In this document: piece after piece, positions 37,078 to 46,445 of the stretch
Position numbering within the stretch: position 1 is the first letter of the stretch
Layout of the letters: each line of letters begins with the position of its first letter
Origin: Halomonas sp. TA22
Lineage (GTDB): Bacteria; Pseudomonadota; Gammaproteobacteria; Pseudomonadales; Halomonadaceae
Direction: 5' to 3'
DNA: 64,000 nucleotides
Assembly: GCF_013009075.1 (NCBI RefSeq)
Contig: NZ_CP053108.1
Coordinates: forward strand, 1,798,001-1,862,000
Made by a program: the position numbers and the translations under genes
Notes under the pieces: model-generated
Seen by the model: the letters and a program-made list of their open reading frames with translations, nothing else
What the model was told of the DNA's origin: nothing
Databases searched by the model: none

Positions 37078-38477
37078 CAATCCTCCCTAATGGCGCGAGC
37101 CAGCATGTCGGTGACGGGTTTGGCGATGTAGCTGGCAAAGGTGCGCTCCCCGGTGCGAATCATCACCTCGGCAGGCATGCCGGAGAGCAGCTGCATCTGC
37201 TCGGTCATGTCCTCCTGACCCGCGTCGGTGACTCGCACTCGCGCCTTGTAGTAGCGGCTTCCCGTCGCTTCGTCCTCGAAGCTGTCGGCACTGACATAGA
37301 CCACTTCACCGTCGATGATGTTGGTCAAGCGCTGGTTGAAGGCGGAAAAGCGAATTTCAGCGTGCTGTCCCCGGAAGATATTGTCGATGTCACGGTTGGG
37401 GATCCGCGCTTCGACGATGAAACCGTCGCCTGACGGCACGACATCCATGATCGTATCACCGGGCCGCACCACGGCACCGATGGTGTGCACCTGGCGCCCG
37501 ACCACGGTACCGGAGACCGGTGCCATGATGGTGGTACGGTTGACCTGGTCATCGAGCGAGGTGATGCGCTCCTCGGCTTCGGCGATCTGTGCCTGGGCAT
37601 CACGCAGTTGCTCACCAACCTCCTTCTGGAACTCCTGCTGGCGGATTTCCTTCTGCATCTGGTTCTCGCTGATCTGCGAGCGCAGACGCGCGACATCGGA
37701 GCGGTGCTGGGCATTCTCGCCTTCGTACTGCAGCACCTGCCGCTCGAGCTCCCGCATCCGCTGGTTATCACCAAGCCCTTCACGGAACAGCGAACGGAAA
37801 TCTTCGGCTTCTCCTCGCAGCGATTCGATACGCCGCGAATTGACCTGCACCCGGGCCTGGAGACCCTCGATCTGTTCGCGCATCTGGTTGCTCTGCTCAT
37901 CGAGCGACTCGAGTGTGGAGATCAGCGACTGGCGGCGCGCGGTAAACAGGCTCTGCTGGACACCGAGCACCTGCTGCACGCGCGGATTGTCGGCATCGAG
38001 CAGTTCATCGGGAACTACCATGGCTTGATCGCCGCGCTGCTCGGCCAACAGGCGGATCTCCATGGCGCGGTTGATCAGGTATTGCGAGCGGGCGATCTCG
38101 AGCTGGGAGCGTGCCTGGGTATCGCTCAGCACCAGCAGCGGCTGGCCGGCCTCGACATAGTCACCGTCGTTGACCAGCAATTCGCTGACGATACCCCCTT
38201 CGAGGTGCTGAATGGTGCGCTTGAAGGACTCCATCGATACCGAACCGGGCGCGACCACCGCCACGGCAAGAGAAGCGGTGGCGGCCCAAGTGCCGAAGCC
38301 ACCGAAGGCCAGCAGCAGGATCATCATCCCCAGCCGGCGATATCCCTTGTCGCTGGTCGGCAGCTTTTCGCTGTATTCACCTTCGATGGCACTGGGCTGG
38401 GGGGTGACGTCGATCTCCTCGCGTGCCGTCACATCACGGCCCGCCGGGCGATCCAGGGGGTGCTTCTCGTCTGCCAC
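37077..38477 (-). CDS. Type I secretion periplasmic adaptor (HlyD/PrtE family)
   Basis: The 466-residue membrane fusion protein has a cytosolic tail, one membrane segment (about residues 50-75), a lipoyl half-motif (HLEGGIVSELLVNDGDYVEAG), a long coiled-coil hairpin (about 120-320) and the second half (MAPVSGTVVGRQVHTIGAVV), followed by the beta-barrel C-terminal domain. It bridges ABC transporter and TolC. The start is a GTG overlapping the ABC gene's stop (TAGTG). Confidence 0.94.
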   Translation of the reverse strand: MADEKHPLDRPAGRDVTAREEIDVTPQPSAIEGEYSEKLPTSDKGYRRLGMMILLLAFGGFGTWAATASLAVAVVAPGSVSMESFKRTIQHLEGGIVSELLVNDGDYVEAGQPLLVLSDTQARSQLEIARSQYLINRAMEIRLLAEQRGDQAMVVPDELLDADNPRVQQVLGVQQSLFTARRQSLISTLESLDEQSNQMREQIEGLQARVQVNSRRIESLRGEAEDFRSLFREGLGDNQRMRELERQVLQYEGENAQHRSDVARLRSQISENQMQKEIRQQEFQKEVGEQLRDAQAQIAEAEERITSLDDQVNRTTIMAPVSGTVVGRQVHTIGAVVRPGDTIMDVVPSGDGFIVEARIPNRDIDNIFRGQHAEIRFSAFNQRLTNIIDGEVVYVSADSFEDEATGSRYYKARVRVTDAGQEDMTEQMQLLSGMPAEVMIRTGERTFASYIAKPVTDMLARAIRED

Positions 38478-40267
38478 TAGCTTTGCTCCTCAGGGCTATC
38501 GGGCCCTGCTTGCCCTGCGTCCGGCCTACCGCCACGGATGGCCGCCAGACGGGTATTCGTCTGTTGTGCCAGTTGCCCACGTGGCGCCGGCTTTTTGGCA
38601 AACTGTGCCAGTACCTGATCGCGTGGGCCAAACATGCTGACCTGCCCTTCCTTCATCACCAGCAACTTGTCCATGCTCTTCAGTACGCTGGTGCGGTGGC
38701 TGATGATGAACAGCGTCGCCCCCTCCTGCTTGAGCTGGGCAATGGTATTGGCAAGCGCGCGCTCGCCGGCATCGTCCAGGTTGGAGTTGGGCTCGTCCAG
38801 CACCACCAGCACGGGATTGCCGTACAGCGCACGGGCCAGGCCGACGCGCTGGCGCTGGCCGCCCGACAGCGCACCGCTGCTGGCGGAGATATAGGTGTCA
38901 TATCCGTTGGGAAGTTCCAGAATCATTTCGTGCACACCGGCTTTTTGTGCTGCAGCCACGACCTTCTGGGGGTTCACTTCGCCAAAACGGGCAATGTTTT
39001 CACTGATGGTGCCATCGAACAGCTCGATATCCTGGGGCAGGTAACCGATATAGGGACCAAGCTCATCGCGATTCCACTGGGTGATATCGGCGCCATCCAG
39101 GCGTACCTTGCCGACCTGAGAGGGCCAGATGCCCAGCAGTACCCGGGCAAGGGTCGATTTGCCCGCCGCACTCGGGCCGATGATGCCGATGTGCTCGCCC
39201 CTGGGCACAGTGAAATTGATGCCGCGAAGGGTCGCCATGCGCACCCCGGGCGGGGCGGCAGCGACACTCTCGATGTTGATATCACCCTTCGGGGCGGGCA
39301 ACGACATACGCCGCTGTTCGTCGGGAATCTGGGTCAGAAGATCATTGAGACGCCCATAGGCACTACGGGCACTGACGAAGCCTTTCCAGCTTCCGATCAT
39401 CTGGTCGATGGGCGCAAGCGCTCGCCCCATGATGATCGAACCGGCGATCATCATGCCGGGTGACATGTCGCCACGCAGTACCAGCAGGGCACCCAGGCCG
39501 AGAATCAGCGACTGGAACAGCATGCGCAGGGTCTTGGAGGTGTTGGTCAGCGCCCCGGCCCGATCGCTTGCCTGGGACTGCTTGGCCAGAAATTCATGAT
39601 GCTTGTTGGCCCAACGCCCCATGATGCCAGGCAGCATGCCCATGGCATGCAGCACTTCGGCGTTGCGCAGATTGGAGTTGGCCAGTTCCTGCGCCTTGAT
39701 GTTCTCGCTGCTGGCTTCGGCAAGCAGGGTCTTGGTGGCTTTCTCGTTGGCAACGGCAAGGCCCAGCAGAATGAGGCCTGCGACGGTTGCAAAAATCCCC
39801 AGCCAGGGATGGAACAGGAACAGCACGCCAAGATAGATCGGCACCCAGGGAGCGTCGAAAAACGCAAACAGGCCATTGCCGGTGAGGAACTGGCGCAGGC
39901 TGGTCAAGTCGTTGAGGGGCTGAGCCGTTTGTCGCCCCTGACTGACCACGCTACGGCGAAACATGGCGCTATACAGGCGGGCATTGATGTTGGTATCCAG
40001 GCGATTACCCACCCTCACCAGGATACGAGACCTGACCAGCTCCAGGCCGCCCATTATCATGAAAAGGAAGACGACAACAATAGTCAGCATGATGAGCGTG
40101 TCGACACTCTGAGTCGACAGTACCCGATCGTAGACCTGCAGCATGTACATCGGCGGAACAAGCATCAGCAAGTTCACGAACATGCTGAAGAAGCCGACTG
40201 AAATGAATGAACTCTTGCAGGTCTTGAGCGCGCGCTGAAGATCCGTGGCGTCTTCTTGCTTTGCCAT
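38477..40267 (-). CDS. Type I secretion ABC transporter (PrtD family)
   Basis: The 596-residue half-transporter has six membrane segments (residues about 20-310) and a nucleotide-binding domain with Walker A GPSAAGKSTLAR, Q-loop YLPQDIELF, signature LSGGQRQRVGLARAL and Walker B VLVVLDEPNSNLD. It lacks an N-terminal C39 peptidase or CLD domain, the PrtD/RsaD type that exports RTX proteases and S-layer proteins with uncleaved C-terminal signals. Substrates inferred in this window are the S-layer-like protein at 13.4 kb and possibly the M14-like protein at 6.7 kb. Confidence 0.94.
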   Translation of the reverse strand: MAKQEDATDLQRALKTCKSSFISVGFFSMFVNLLMLVPPMYMLQVYDRVLSTQSVDTLIMLTIVVVFLFMIMGGLELVRSRILVRVGNRLDTNINARLYSAMFRRSVVSQGRQTAQPLNDLTSLRQFLTGNGLFAFFDAPWVPIYLGVLFLFHPWLGIFATVAGLILLGLAVANEKATKTLLAEASSENIKAQELANSNLRNAEVLHAMGMLPGIMGRWANKHHEFLAKQSQASDRAGALTNTSKTLRMLFQSLILGLGALLVLRGDMSPGMMIAGSIIMGRALAPIDQMIGSWKGFVSARSAYGRLNDLLTQIPDEQRRMSLPAPKGDINIESVAAAPPGVRMATLRGINFTVPRGEHIGIIGPSAAGKSTLARVLLGIWPSQVGKVRLDGADITQWNRDELGPYIGYLPQDIELFDGTISENIARFGEVNPQKVVAAAQKAGVHEMILELPNGYDTYISASSGALSGGQRQRVGLARALYGNPVLVVLDEPNSNLDDAGERALANTIAQLKQEGATLFIISHRTSVLKSMDKLLVMKEGQVSMFGPRDQVLAQFAKKPAPRGQLAQQTNTRLAAIRGGRPDAGQAGPDSPEEQS

Positions 40268-40332
40268 GTGGCGAACACCGTTATTGGAAAGGAGTGGCTG
40301 ACGCAGAAAAATAATCGCGGCAGCATAGCAGA

Positions 40333-40359
40333 ATCGCCCCTACCACAGGTAGAGGCGAT
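40333..40359 (-). terminator. Hairpin between glyA and the T1SS operon
   Basis: ATCGCCCCTACC / GGTAGAGGCGAT forms a 12-position stem with one mismatch and a 3-base loop, about 40 bases after the glyA stop. On the minus strand the following bases are only weakly T-rich, so terminator activity is probable but not certain. Confidence 0.5.
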
Positions 40360-40400
40360 CAAAGAGCTAGGGCTTCTAGCTGACAGGCTTAACGTCGCCC

Positions 40401-41663
40401 TTAACGATACACCGGCAACCGCGCGCAGACCTCTTCGACCTTGGCCTTGACCGCCGCTTCCGCCGCGCTCGAGTCGCCGTTGGCCATGGCGTCGAGAATG
40501 TCGCAGATCCAGCCGGCCAGGTCGCGACACTCGCTCTCGCCAAAGCCTCGCGTGGTGACCGCCGGGGTACCGATGCGCAGGCCGGAGGTGACGAAGGGGC
40601 TCTGCGGGTCGCCCGGCACCGCGTTCTTGTTGACGGTGATATGCGCGCGCCCAAGGGCGGCGTCCGCATCCTTGCCGGTCAGCCCCTGCTTGATCAGTGA
40701 GAGCAGGAACAGGTGGTCCTCGGTGCCGCCGGAGACCACGTCATAGCCGCGCTCGATGAACACCCCGGCCATCGCCTGGGCATTCTTGATCACCTGCTGC
40801 TGATAGGTCTTGAACTCGGGCTCCATGGCCTCCTTGAAGCACACCGCCTTGGCGGCGATGACATGCATCAGCGGGCCACCCTGGCCACCGGGGAATACGG
40901 CGGACTGCAGCTTCTTCTCGATCTCGGCGTCGTTCTCGGCGGAGAGGATCAGGCCGCCGCGCGGGCCACGCAGGGTCTTGTGAGTCGTGGTGGTGACCAC
41001 ATGGGCGTGGGGCAGCGGGCTCGGGTAGGCATCGGCGGCGACCAGGCCGGCGATGTGGGCCATATCGACCAGCAAGTAGGCACCCACCTCGTCGGCGATT
41101 TCACGGAACCTGGCCCAGTCGATGATCTGGGAGTAGGCCGAGAAGCCGGCGATGATCATCTTCGGCTGGTGTTCGCGGGCAAGCCTGGCCACTTCGTCAT
41201 AGTCGATCAGGCCACCCTCGCCCAGCCCGTACTGGACGGCCGTGTACTGCTTGCCGGAGAAGTTCGGCTTGGCACCGTGGGTCAGGTGGCCGCCGGCATC
41301 GAGGCTCATGCCGAGCACCACGTCACCGGGCTTGACCAGCGCCTGGAATACCGCGCCGTTGGCCTGGGAACCGGAGTGCGGCTGAACGTTGGCGTAGGTG
41401 GCGCCGAACAGCTGCTTGGCGTAGTCGATGGCCAGCTGCTCGACGACATCGACGTGCTCGCAACCACCGTAGTAGCGCTTGCCGGGATAGCCTTCCGCGT
41501 ACTTGTTGGTCAGCTGCGTGCCCTGCGCTTCCATCACCCGTGGGCTCGCGTAGTTCTCGGAGGCGATCAGTTCGATGTGCGCTTCCTGACGGGCGACTTC
41601 CTTGTGCATCGCATCGAACAGGGCATCATCGAATCCGGCAATCTGCATGTCACGGCTGAACAT
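40401..41663 (-). CDS. glyA: Serine hydroxymethyltransferase
   Basis: The 420-residue PLP enzyme has the conserved blocks [35 protein letters not shown], and [19 protein letters not shown] with the PLP-binding lysine in [10 protein letters not shown]. It interconverts serine and glycine with tetrahydrofolate in the cytosol. I chose ATG 41663, which gives the family's usual length (E. coli GlyA is 417), over an upstream start 31 codons earlier that is not conserved-looking. A 22-base perfect palindrome lies 56 bases upstream. Confidence 0.98.
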   Translation of the reverse strand: MFSRDMQIAGFDDALFDAMHKEVARQEAHIELIASENYASPRVMEAQGTQLTNKYAEGYPGKRYYGGCEHVDVVEQLAIDYAKQLFGATYANVQPHSGSQANGAVFQALVKPGDVVLGMSLDAGGHLTHGAKPNFSGKQYTAVQYGLGEGGLIDYDEVARLAREHQPKMIIAGFSAYSQIIDWARFREIADEVGAYLLVDMAHIAGLVAADAYPSPLPHAHVVTTTTHKTLRGPRGGLILSAENDAEIEKKLQSAVFPGGQGGPLMHVIAAKAVCFKEAMEPEFKTYQQQVIKNAQAMAGVFIERGYDVVSGGTEDHLFLLSLIKQGLTGKDADAALGRAHITVNKNAVPGDPQSPFVTSGLRIGTPAVTTRGFGESECRDLAGWICDILDAMANGDSSAAEAAVKAKVEEVCARLPVYR

Positions 41664-41718
41664 CGTCGAGGGTCCTCGGAATGGCGGGAAAGTTGGCGCC
41701 ATGATACCCCAGCGGCGT

Positions 41719-41740
41719 CCCCCTTTCATATGAAAGGGGG
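41719..41740. promoter_or_regulatory. 22-base perfect palindrome upstream of glyA
   Basis: Five C, then TTTCATATGAAA, then five G: an 11-base perfect inverted repeat with no spacer, 56-77 bases upstream of the glyA start. It may be an operator for a dimeric regulator. Being fully self-complementary without a loop, it is less like a terminator. Confidence 0.5.
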
Positions 41741-41807
41741 TCATGGCGAGGCGCATAATTTCTCATCTCGGGTTTAGTGATACTGAATCGAAAAGCCAAG
41801 ATTCATA

Positions 41808-42137
41808 TCAGCACCCAAAGTGTTTGCAGAATAGTTGAAGCACTTTCTTAAAAGCGGCAGGAGTAAGCGCGCCGAAATGGCCTACTACCAGTGAGTCATT
41901 CAAGGTGAAAACCTTCTCATACCGAACCCAACTACGCTTGGGCAAGGTACCTGCAGCAAAACTGGACTCCTCCAGGATAAGTGCATCTGCATGCTGCGGG
42001 CTGGAAGTAATCGCGAGACACACCATGTCCCCATAACGATCAGCGGGACGAAGCACTAAAACGGGACGCCTTTTCCTGCTCTGCAGATCCGAAAATGGAA
42101 ATGGGATGAGAACCACATCACCTGACTGGCACGTCAT
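41808..42137 (-). CDS. PemK/MazF-family type II toxin
   Basis: This 109-residue protein has MazF-fold features: an N-terminal GDVVLIPFPFSDLQSRKRRP block, where the R-x-RP element is conserved, VLVLRP, and a C-terminal helix. Family members are sequence-specific mRNA endoribonucleases. I chose ATG 42137 with GAGGTG upstream, overlapping the antitoxin gene by 20 bases. Located between glyA and the ybb operon, a typical chromosomal insertion point for a small TA module. Confidence 0.85.
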   Translation of the reverse strand: MTCQSGDVVLIPFPFSDLQSRKRRPVLVLRPADRYGDMVCLAITSSPQHADALILEESSFAAGTLPKRSWVRYEKVFTLNDSLVVGHFGALTPAAFKKVLQLFCKHFGC

Positions 42138-42321
42138 TCCACACCTCGTCATCATGATTATCCCATTCATGCTGCAGGCTCTTCTCTTGAGCCAGCATCA
42201 AGTTACCCAACTCTTCACCTTCAGCCTTGTGCTTTAGAAAATGCGCGAAATCCAGCACTTCGCGTTGAAGAGACTCGGGCAATTGACTGATTTCCATTGC
42301 AATTTGCTCAGCGGACAGCAT
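42118..42321 (-). CDS. DUF2281-type antitoxin
   Basis: A 67-residue protein with LPESLQREVLDFAHFLKHKA near the N-terminus, the pattern of DUF2281 proteins commonly paired with MazF/PemK or PIN toxins. The acidic C-terminal tail (HDDEVWNDVPVR) would wrap the toxin. ATG 42321 has GAGGA upstream. It precedes and overlaps the toxin, so this is the antitoxin of the pair. Confidence 0.78.
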   Translation of the reverse strand: MLSAEQIAMEISQLPESLQREVLDFAHFLKHKAEGEELGNLMLAQEKSLQHEWDNHDDEVWNDVPVR

Positions 42322-42417
42322 CACTTGATCCTCTCAAACATGACTCTTGGCCCCCTCAGTATAAGCGGCGCTTCATGGTCCGGCTGGAGCCTATCAAGGC
42401 TCCATGGCATCACTCTC

Positions 42418-45009
42418 TCACGCCTCGCCCAACAGCCCCAGGCTCTGCATCGGCGTCTGGCGGCGCACGCTACGCGACAGCACATGACCGATCACGCCGA
42501 TGGCGAGCGCCCCGCCCAGCGGCAGCGTGAGCCACAAGCCCCAGTGGATGCGCGGCGCAAGGTCGAGCCAGCCGATATAGATGCCCGCGGCGGCAAGCTC
42601 GGCCAGCAGCGCGCCCATCAGGCCACTGGTGAAGCCGAGCAGCGCGAATTCCGCCCCCTGCACCCGCGAGATCAACCGGTCGCCGGCGCCGAATACTCGC
42701 AGCAGCCCGCTCTCGTGGGCGCGCATCGGCCGGCTGGCGGTGAGTGCGGCATACAGCACGCTCACCCCGGCCAGCAGCACGAAGCCGAGCACGAACTCCA
42801 CGGCACGGGTCACCTGGGTGAGCAGTTCGCGTACCTGGCCGAGGATCGCCTCGATATTGATCAGCGACACGCCGGGGAACTCCGTGACCAGCTGGCGGGT
42901 GACATCACCGCGGTCGCGGTCGAGATGGAAGGCGGTGATGTAGCTGTGGCCAAAATGCTCGAGCACATCGGGCGGAAAGACCACGAAGAAGTTGGGCCGG
43001 AAGCTGTCCCAGTCGAGACCGCGCAGGCTGGCAAGCTCACCGACGATCTCCTCGCCTCCGATGGTGAAGGTCATGGTATCGCCAAGCGAGAGCCCCAGCC
43101 GTTCGGCCAGGCCATCCTCCACCGAGATCGGCACCCGGCCCTGCTCGAACTCCGGCAGTGCATCGAACCACTCCCCGGCGACCAGCCGGTTGCCTTCGGG
43201 CAGCTCGGCCTGCCAGGTCAGGTTGAGCTCGCGGCGCAGCGAACCATCACCACGGGCATCGGCCGGTACCGCCTCGCGGGGCGACTGGTCGTTGATCGCG
43301 GTGATCCGGCCACGCACCATCGGGTAGAGGGTGGTGAGCTCGTCGGCGGCGCCATCGAGGGTATCGACAAAGGCGTCGCGCTCCGCGGGCTGGATGTTGA
43401 TGGCGAAGTAGTTCGGCGTATCCTCGGGCAGCTGCGCCTGCCAGGTGGTCAGCAGATCGCCGCGCACCAGGGCGATCATCGCCATGGCGGCGAAGGTCAC
43501 CGAGAAGGCCAGTAGCTGGCCGAGGCTGGCACGCCGGCGCCGCGCCAGCTGACGTGCCCCTAGCCGCACGGCCTGGGTCAGTGTCTGCCCCGCCCGCTCC
43601 CCTCTTGCCACGGGAATGCGCGAGGCGAGTCGCAGCACCAGCGACAGCAGCAGCCAGCCCAGCCCCCACAGCACCACCAGCATGACCAGCCCGCCGACAA
43701 GCAGGCCGAAAGCCAGGCCGGGGTCACCTGAGTAGAGCCACAGCAACCCACCGAAGACCAGGCTTGCCACCCCCACCACCAGCCAGGCGGAGGCCGGCAG
43801 CGGATCGAGTTCACGGCGCAGCACCTTGAGCGCGCTGACCCGCTTGAGGCGCAGCAGCGTGGGGCCGGCGAAACCGACCAGCACCGCCAGCGCAGTCAGC
43901 ACACCCAGCAGCAGCGGCAGCGGCCCGGGAGGCGGCAGCTCCATCGGCAGGAAGGCGGTGAGCAGCCACAACAACCCCGCCTGACCGGCCAGGCCCAGCA
44001 GCGCCCCAAGCAGCGATGCCGCCAGCGCCAGCCACAGCAGCTGCAGCGCGAACAGCCGGGTCAGCTGACGCTGGGTCGCGCCGAAACAGCGCAGCAGCGC
44101 GGCGGTATCCAGGTGGCGGTCGACATAGCGCCGAGTCGCCATGGCCACCGCCACCCCGGCCAGCAGCACCGCGGCAAGCCCCGCCAGGCTCAGGTACTGC
44201 TCGGCACGCGACAGGGCGTTGCCGAGCTGGGGACGGTCGCGGCGCACATCGCGTACCTCGACACCTTCGGCTGCAAGCTGACGAACGCGCGGTAGCGCCG
44301 CATCGACGGCCTCGGGCGAGCCCCGCGCCAGCAGCCCGAACTCGATACGCGAGCCGGGCTGCACCAGGCCGGTCGCCTCGACATCGGCCCGGTGCATCAT
44401 CAGGCGCGGATTGAAGTTGGCGAAACCGCCCTGCTGATCGGGTTCGCGCTCGACCAGTCCGGCGAACTCGAGCGTGCTCTGCCCCACCTGCACCGCCGTG
44501 CCCAGCTCGATCTCCAAAAGCTGCGCCAGGCGCGGCGCCAGCCACACCTCGCCGGGGGCCGGGCCATGGTTCACCTGCTCGACGCCCTCGCCGCGCTCGA
44601 CCAGGACCTGGCCGTAGAGCGGATAGTGTTCGTCGACCACCTTGAGACTCGCCGGCTGGAACGCCTCTTCATGGCTGACCATCGAGACCATGCCGATCTG
44701 CTCGCTGATCGTGAGCCCGGCATCGCGCAATGCCTGGTGCAGCGCGGGGTCGAAGGGGCGCGCCTGCTCGAGCGCCAGGTCGCCGCCCAGCAGCTGTCCG
44801 GCCTGGCGCTCCAGGCCACGCTCGAGGCGGTCGAGGAAGAAGCCGATCATGGTCGAAGCCGCTACCGCCAGGACCAGTGCCACGAACAGCGCACGCACGT
44901 CGGCGGCACGCAGGTCGCGCTTCAAGCCGCGCAGCGACAGGCCAAGCGTTGCCATGCGCGACGTGGAGGGCGTGGCCGCTGCGGGCCGGGCGCTTACCGC
45001 CTCGTTCAT
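42418..45009 (-). CDS. ybbP: ABC transporter permease, FtsX-like (YbbP family)
   Basis: The 863-residue protein has an N-terminal membrane segment, a large extracytoplasmic domain, and two FtsX-like membrane blocks (about residues 265-375 and 740-855) with further segments near 395-500, the YbbP layout. With YbbA it forms a MacB/LolCDE-like mechanotransmission ABC complex of poorly defined function. In E. coli ybbAP is linked to tesA, as here. The ATG overlaps the ybbA stop (ATGA). Confidence 0.92.
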   Translation of the reverse strand: MNEAVSARPAAATPSTSRMATLGLSLRGLKRDLRAADVRALFVALVLAVAASTMIGFFLDRLERGLERQAGQLLGGDLALEQARPFDPALHQALRDAGLTISEQIGMVSMVSHEEAFQPASLKVVDEHYPLYGQVLVERGEGVEQVNHGPAPGEVWLAPRLAQLLEIELGTAVQVGQSTLEFAGLVEREPDQQGGFANFNPRLMMHRADVEATGLVQPGSRIEFGLLARGSPEAVDAALPRVRQLAAEGVEVRDVRRDRPQLGNALSRAEQYLSLAGLAAVLLAGVAVAMATRRYVDRHLDTAALLRCFGATQRQLTRLFALQLLWLALAASLLGALLGLAGQAGLLWLLTAFLPMELPPPGPLPLLLGVLTALAVLVGFAGPTLLRLKRVSALKVLRRELDPLPASAWLVVGVASLVFGGLLWLYSGDPGLAFGLLVGGLVMLVVLWGLGWLLLSLVLRLASRIPVARGERAGQTLTQAVRLGARQLARRRRASLGQLLAFSVTFAAMAMIALVRGDLLTTWQAQLPEDTPNYFAINIQPAERDAFVDTLDGAADELTTLYPMVRGRITAINDQSPREAVPADARGDGSLRRELNLTWQAELPEGNRLVAGEWFDALPEFEQGRVPISVEDGLAERLGLSLGDTMTFTIGGEEIVGELASLRGLDWDSFRPNFFVVFPPDVLEHFGHSYITAFHLDRDRGDVTRQLVTEFPGVSLINIEAILGQVRELLTQVTRAVEFVLGFVLLAGVSVLYAALTASRPMRAHESGLLRVFGAGDRLISRVQGAEFALLGFTSGLMGALLAELAAAGIYIGWLDLAPRIHWGLWLTLPLGGALAIGVIGHVLSRSVRRQTPMQSLGLLGEA

Positions 45010-45722
45010 GCCTCCACCTCATCGGCCGTCATCTCTTCGAGTCGCCCCGCATCCAGCCGCAGACAGCGGTCGCAGCGGCGTGCCAGGACATGGTCATGGG
45101 TCACCAGCACCAGGGTGGTGCCGGCCTCGCGGTTGAGCTCGAAGAGCAGCTCGATGATCTTGCCGCCGGTGGCACGGTCGAGGTTGCCGGTAGGCTCGTC
45201 GGCGAACACCAGCTCGGGATGGGTGACGAAGGCGCGCGCCAAGGCGACCCGCTGCTGCTCGCCACCCGAGAGCTGCTTGGGCAGGTGATCGAGCCGCTCG
45301 CCAAGGCCGACCCGGGCGAGCCAGTCGCGGCCGCGCTTGTCGCTATCCGCCACCGGCGCCAACTCGAGCGGCAACAGCACGTTCTCGAGCGCGGTCAGAG
45401 TCGGCAGCAGCTGGAAGTTCTGGAACACGAAGCCCACCCGTCCGGCGCGTAGCTGCGCCCGGCCATCCTCGTCGAGGGCGGAGAGCGATTGGCCGAAAAG
45501 CTCGAGCTCGCCATCGCTGGGCTGATCGAGGCCGGCAAGCAGCCCAAGCAGGGTCGACTTGCCCGCACCACTGTGGCCGAGGATCGCCAGCGTCTCGCCG
45601 GGGAACACTTTCATCTCCAGATCACTCAGAATGGTCAGCGGCTTCTCACCGCTGGTGACCCGCTTGCCCAAAGCGCGGGCATGTAGAATGAGAGGCGCAT
45701 CCGTTCGAATGGAGTCTGACAT
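45006..45722 (-). CDS. ybbA: ABC transporter ATP-binding protein YbbA
   Basis: The 238-residue ATPase has Walker A LGHSGAGKSTLLG, Q-loop FVFQNFQLLPTLTALEN, signature LSGGEQQRVALARA and Walker B PELVFADEPTGNLD; the last is typical of the LolD/MacB class. I chose ATG 45722 over an upstream start 38 codons earlier that lies within tesA. This ATG overlaps the divergent tesA ATG at 45721 by two bases, so the promoters of each gene would lie within the other's coding region or the start of one is misassigned. Confidence 0.92.
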   Translation of the reverse strand: MSDSIRTDAPLILHARALGKRVTSGEKPLTILSDLEMKVFPGETLAILGHSGAGKSTLLGLLAGLDQPSDGELELFGQSLSALDEDGRAQLRAGRVGFVFQNFQLLPTLTALENVLLPLELAPVADSDKRGRDWLARVGLGERLDHLPKQLSGGEQQRVALARAFVTHPELVFADEPTGNLDRATGGKIIELLFELNREAGTTLVLVTHDHVLARRCDRCLRLDAGRLEEMTADEVEA

Positions 45723-46419
45723 GACAAAAGGTTTCCCTATGTTGCTGCGCGTTGCTGAAAGAAAGTCCGAGCCCCGGATCCGACCCGTCGGAGCGTGGCT
45801 GCTGAGTTTGCTCACCCTGCTATGGCTTGGCCTCATGGCCCCGGCCCAGGCCGACGACGAGACGCCGACGCTGATGGTCTTCGGCGACAGCCTGAGCGCC
45901 GCCTACGGCATCGAACAGGAGGAGGGCTGGGTCAGCCTGCTCGCCGAACGCCTTGGCGACCGGGCGCGGGTGATCAACGCCAGTATCAGCGGCGAAACCA
46001 CCGCCGGCGGCGCGGCGCGCCTGCCCGATCTGTTACGACAGCATGATCCGCAGTTGGTGCTACTCGAACTCGGCGGCAACGATGGACTGCGCGGACTGCC
46101 CCCGGCACAGATGCGCAACAACCTGACCCGCATGATCGAGGAAAGCCAGCAGGCGGGTGCCGAGGTATTGCTGCTCGGCATCGACATTCCCCCCAACTAT
46201 GGCCAGGCCTATCGCGACGCCTTCACCGCCGTCTATTACGACCTGGCTGACGAGTATGCGCTGCCGCTGGTACCCTTCCTGCTCGAGAATGTCGCACTGG
46301 AAGCTGCCCTGATGCAACGCGACGGCATTCACCCCACCGCCAGCGCCCAGCCGCTAATCCTCGACAACGTCTGGCCGGAACTTGACGCCATGCTCGAAGA
46401 GCCTGCTCGTCAGGAGTAG
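45721..46419 (+). CDS. tesA: Periplasmic GDSL esterase/acyl-CoA thioesterase I
   Basis: A 232-residue SGNH hydrolase: signal peptide (about residues 20-41, ending APAQA), block I FGDSLSAAYGI with the nucleophile serine, block II SISGETTAGG, block III LELGGNDGLRG, and block V DGIHPTASAQ with the catalytic Asp and His. TesA/lysophospholipase L1 enzymes hydrolyse acyl thioesters and lysophospholipids in the periplasm. Start options are ATG 45721 (GGAG upstream) or ATG 45739 (AAAAGG upstream); the latter would remove the overlap with ybbA. Confidence 0.93.
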   Translation: MTKGFPMLLRVAERKSEPRIRPVGAWLLSLLTLLWLGLMAPAQADDETPTLMVFGDSLSAAYGIEQEEGWVSLLAERLGDRARVINASISGETTAGGAARLPDLLRQHDPQLVLLELGGNDGLRGLPPAQMRNNLTRMIEESQQAGAEVLLLGIDIPPNYGQAYRDAFTAVYYDLADEYALPLVPFLLENVALEAALMQRDGIHPTASAQPLILDNVWPELDAMLEEPARQE

Positions 46420-46445
46420 CGAGTGCTGGCCCCGTCGCCAAGGGC

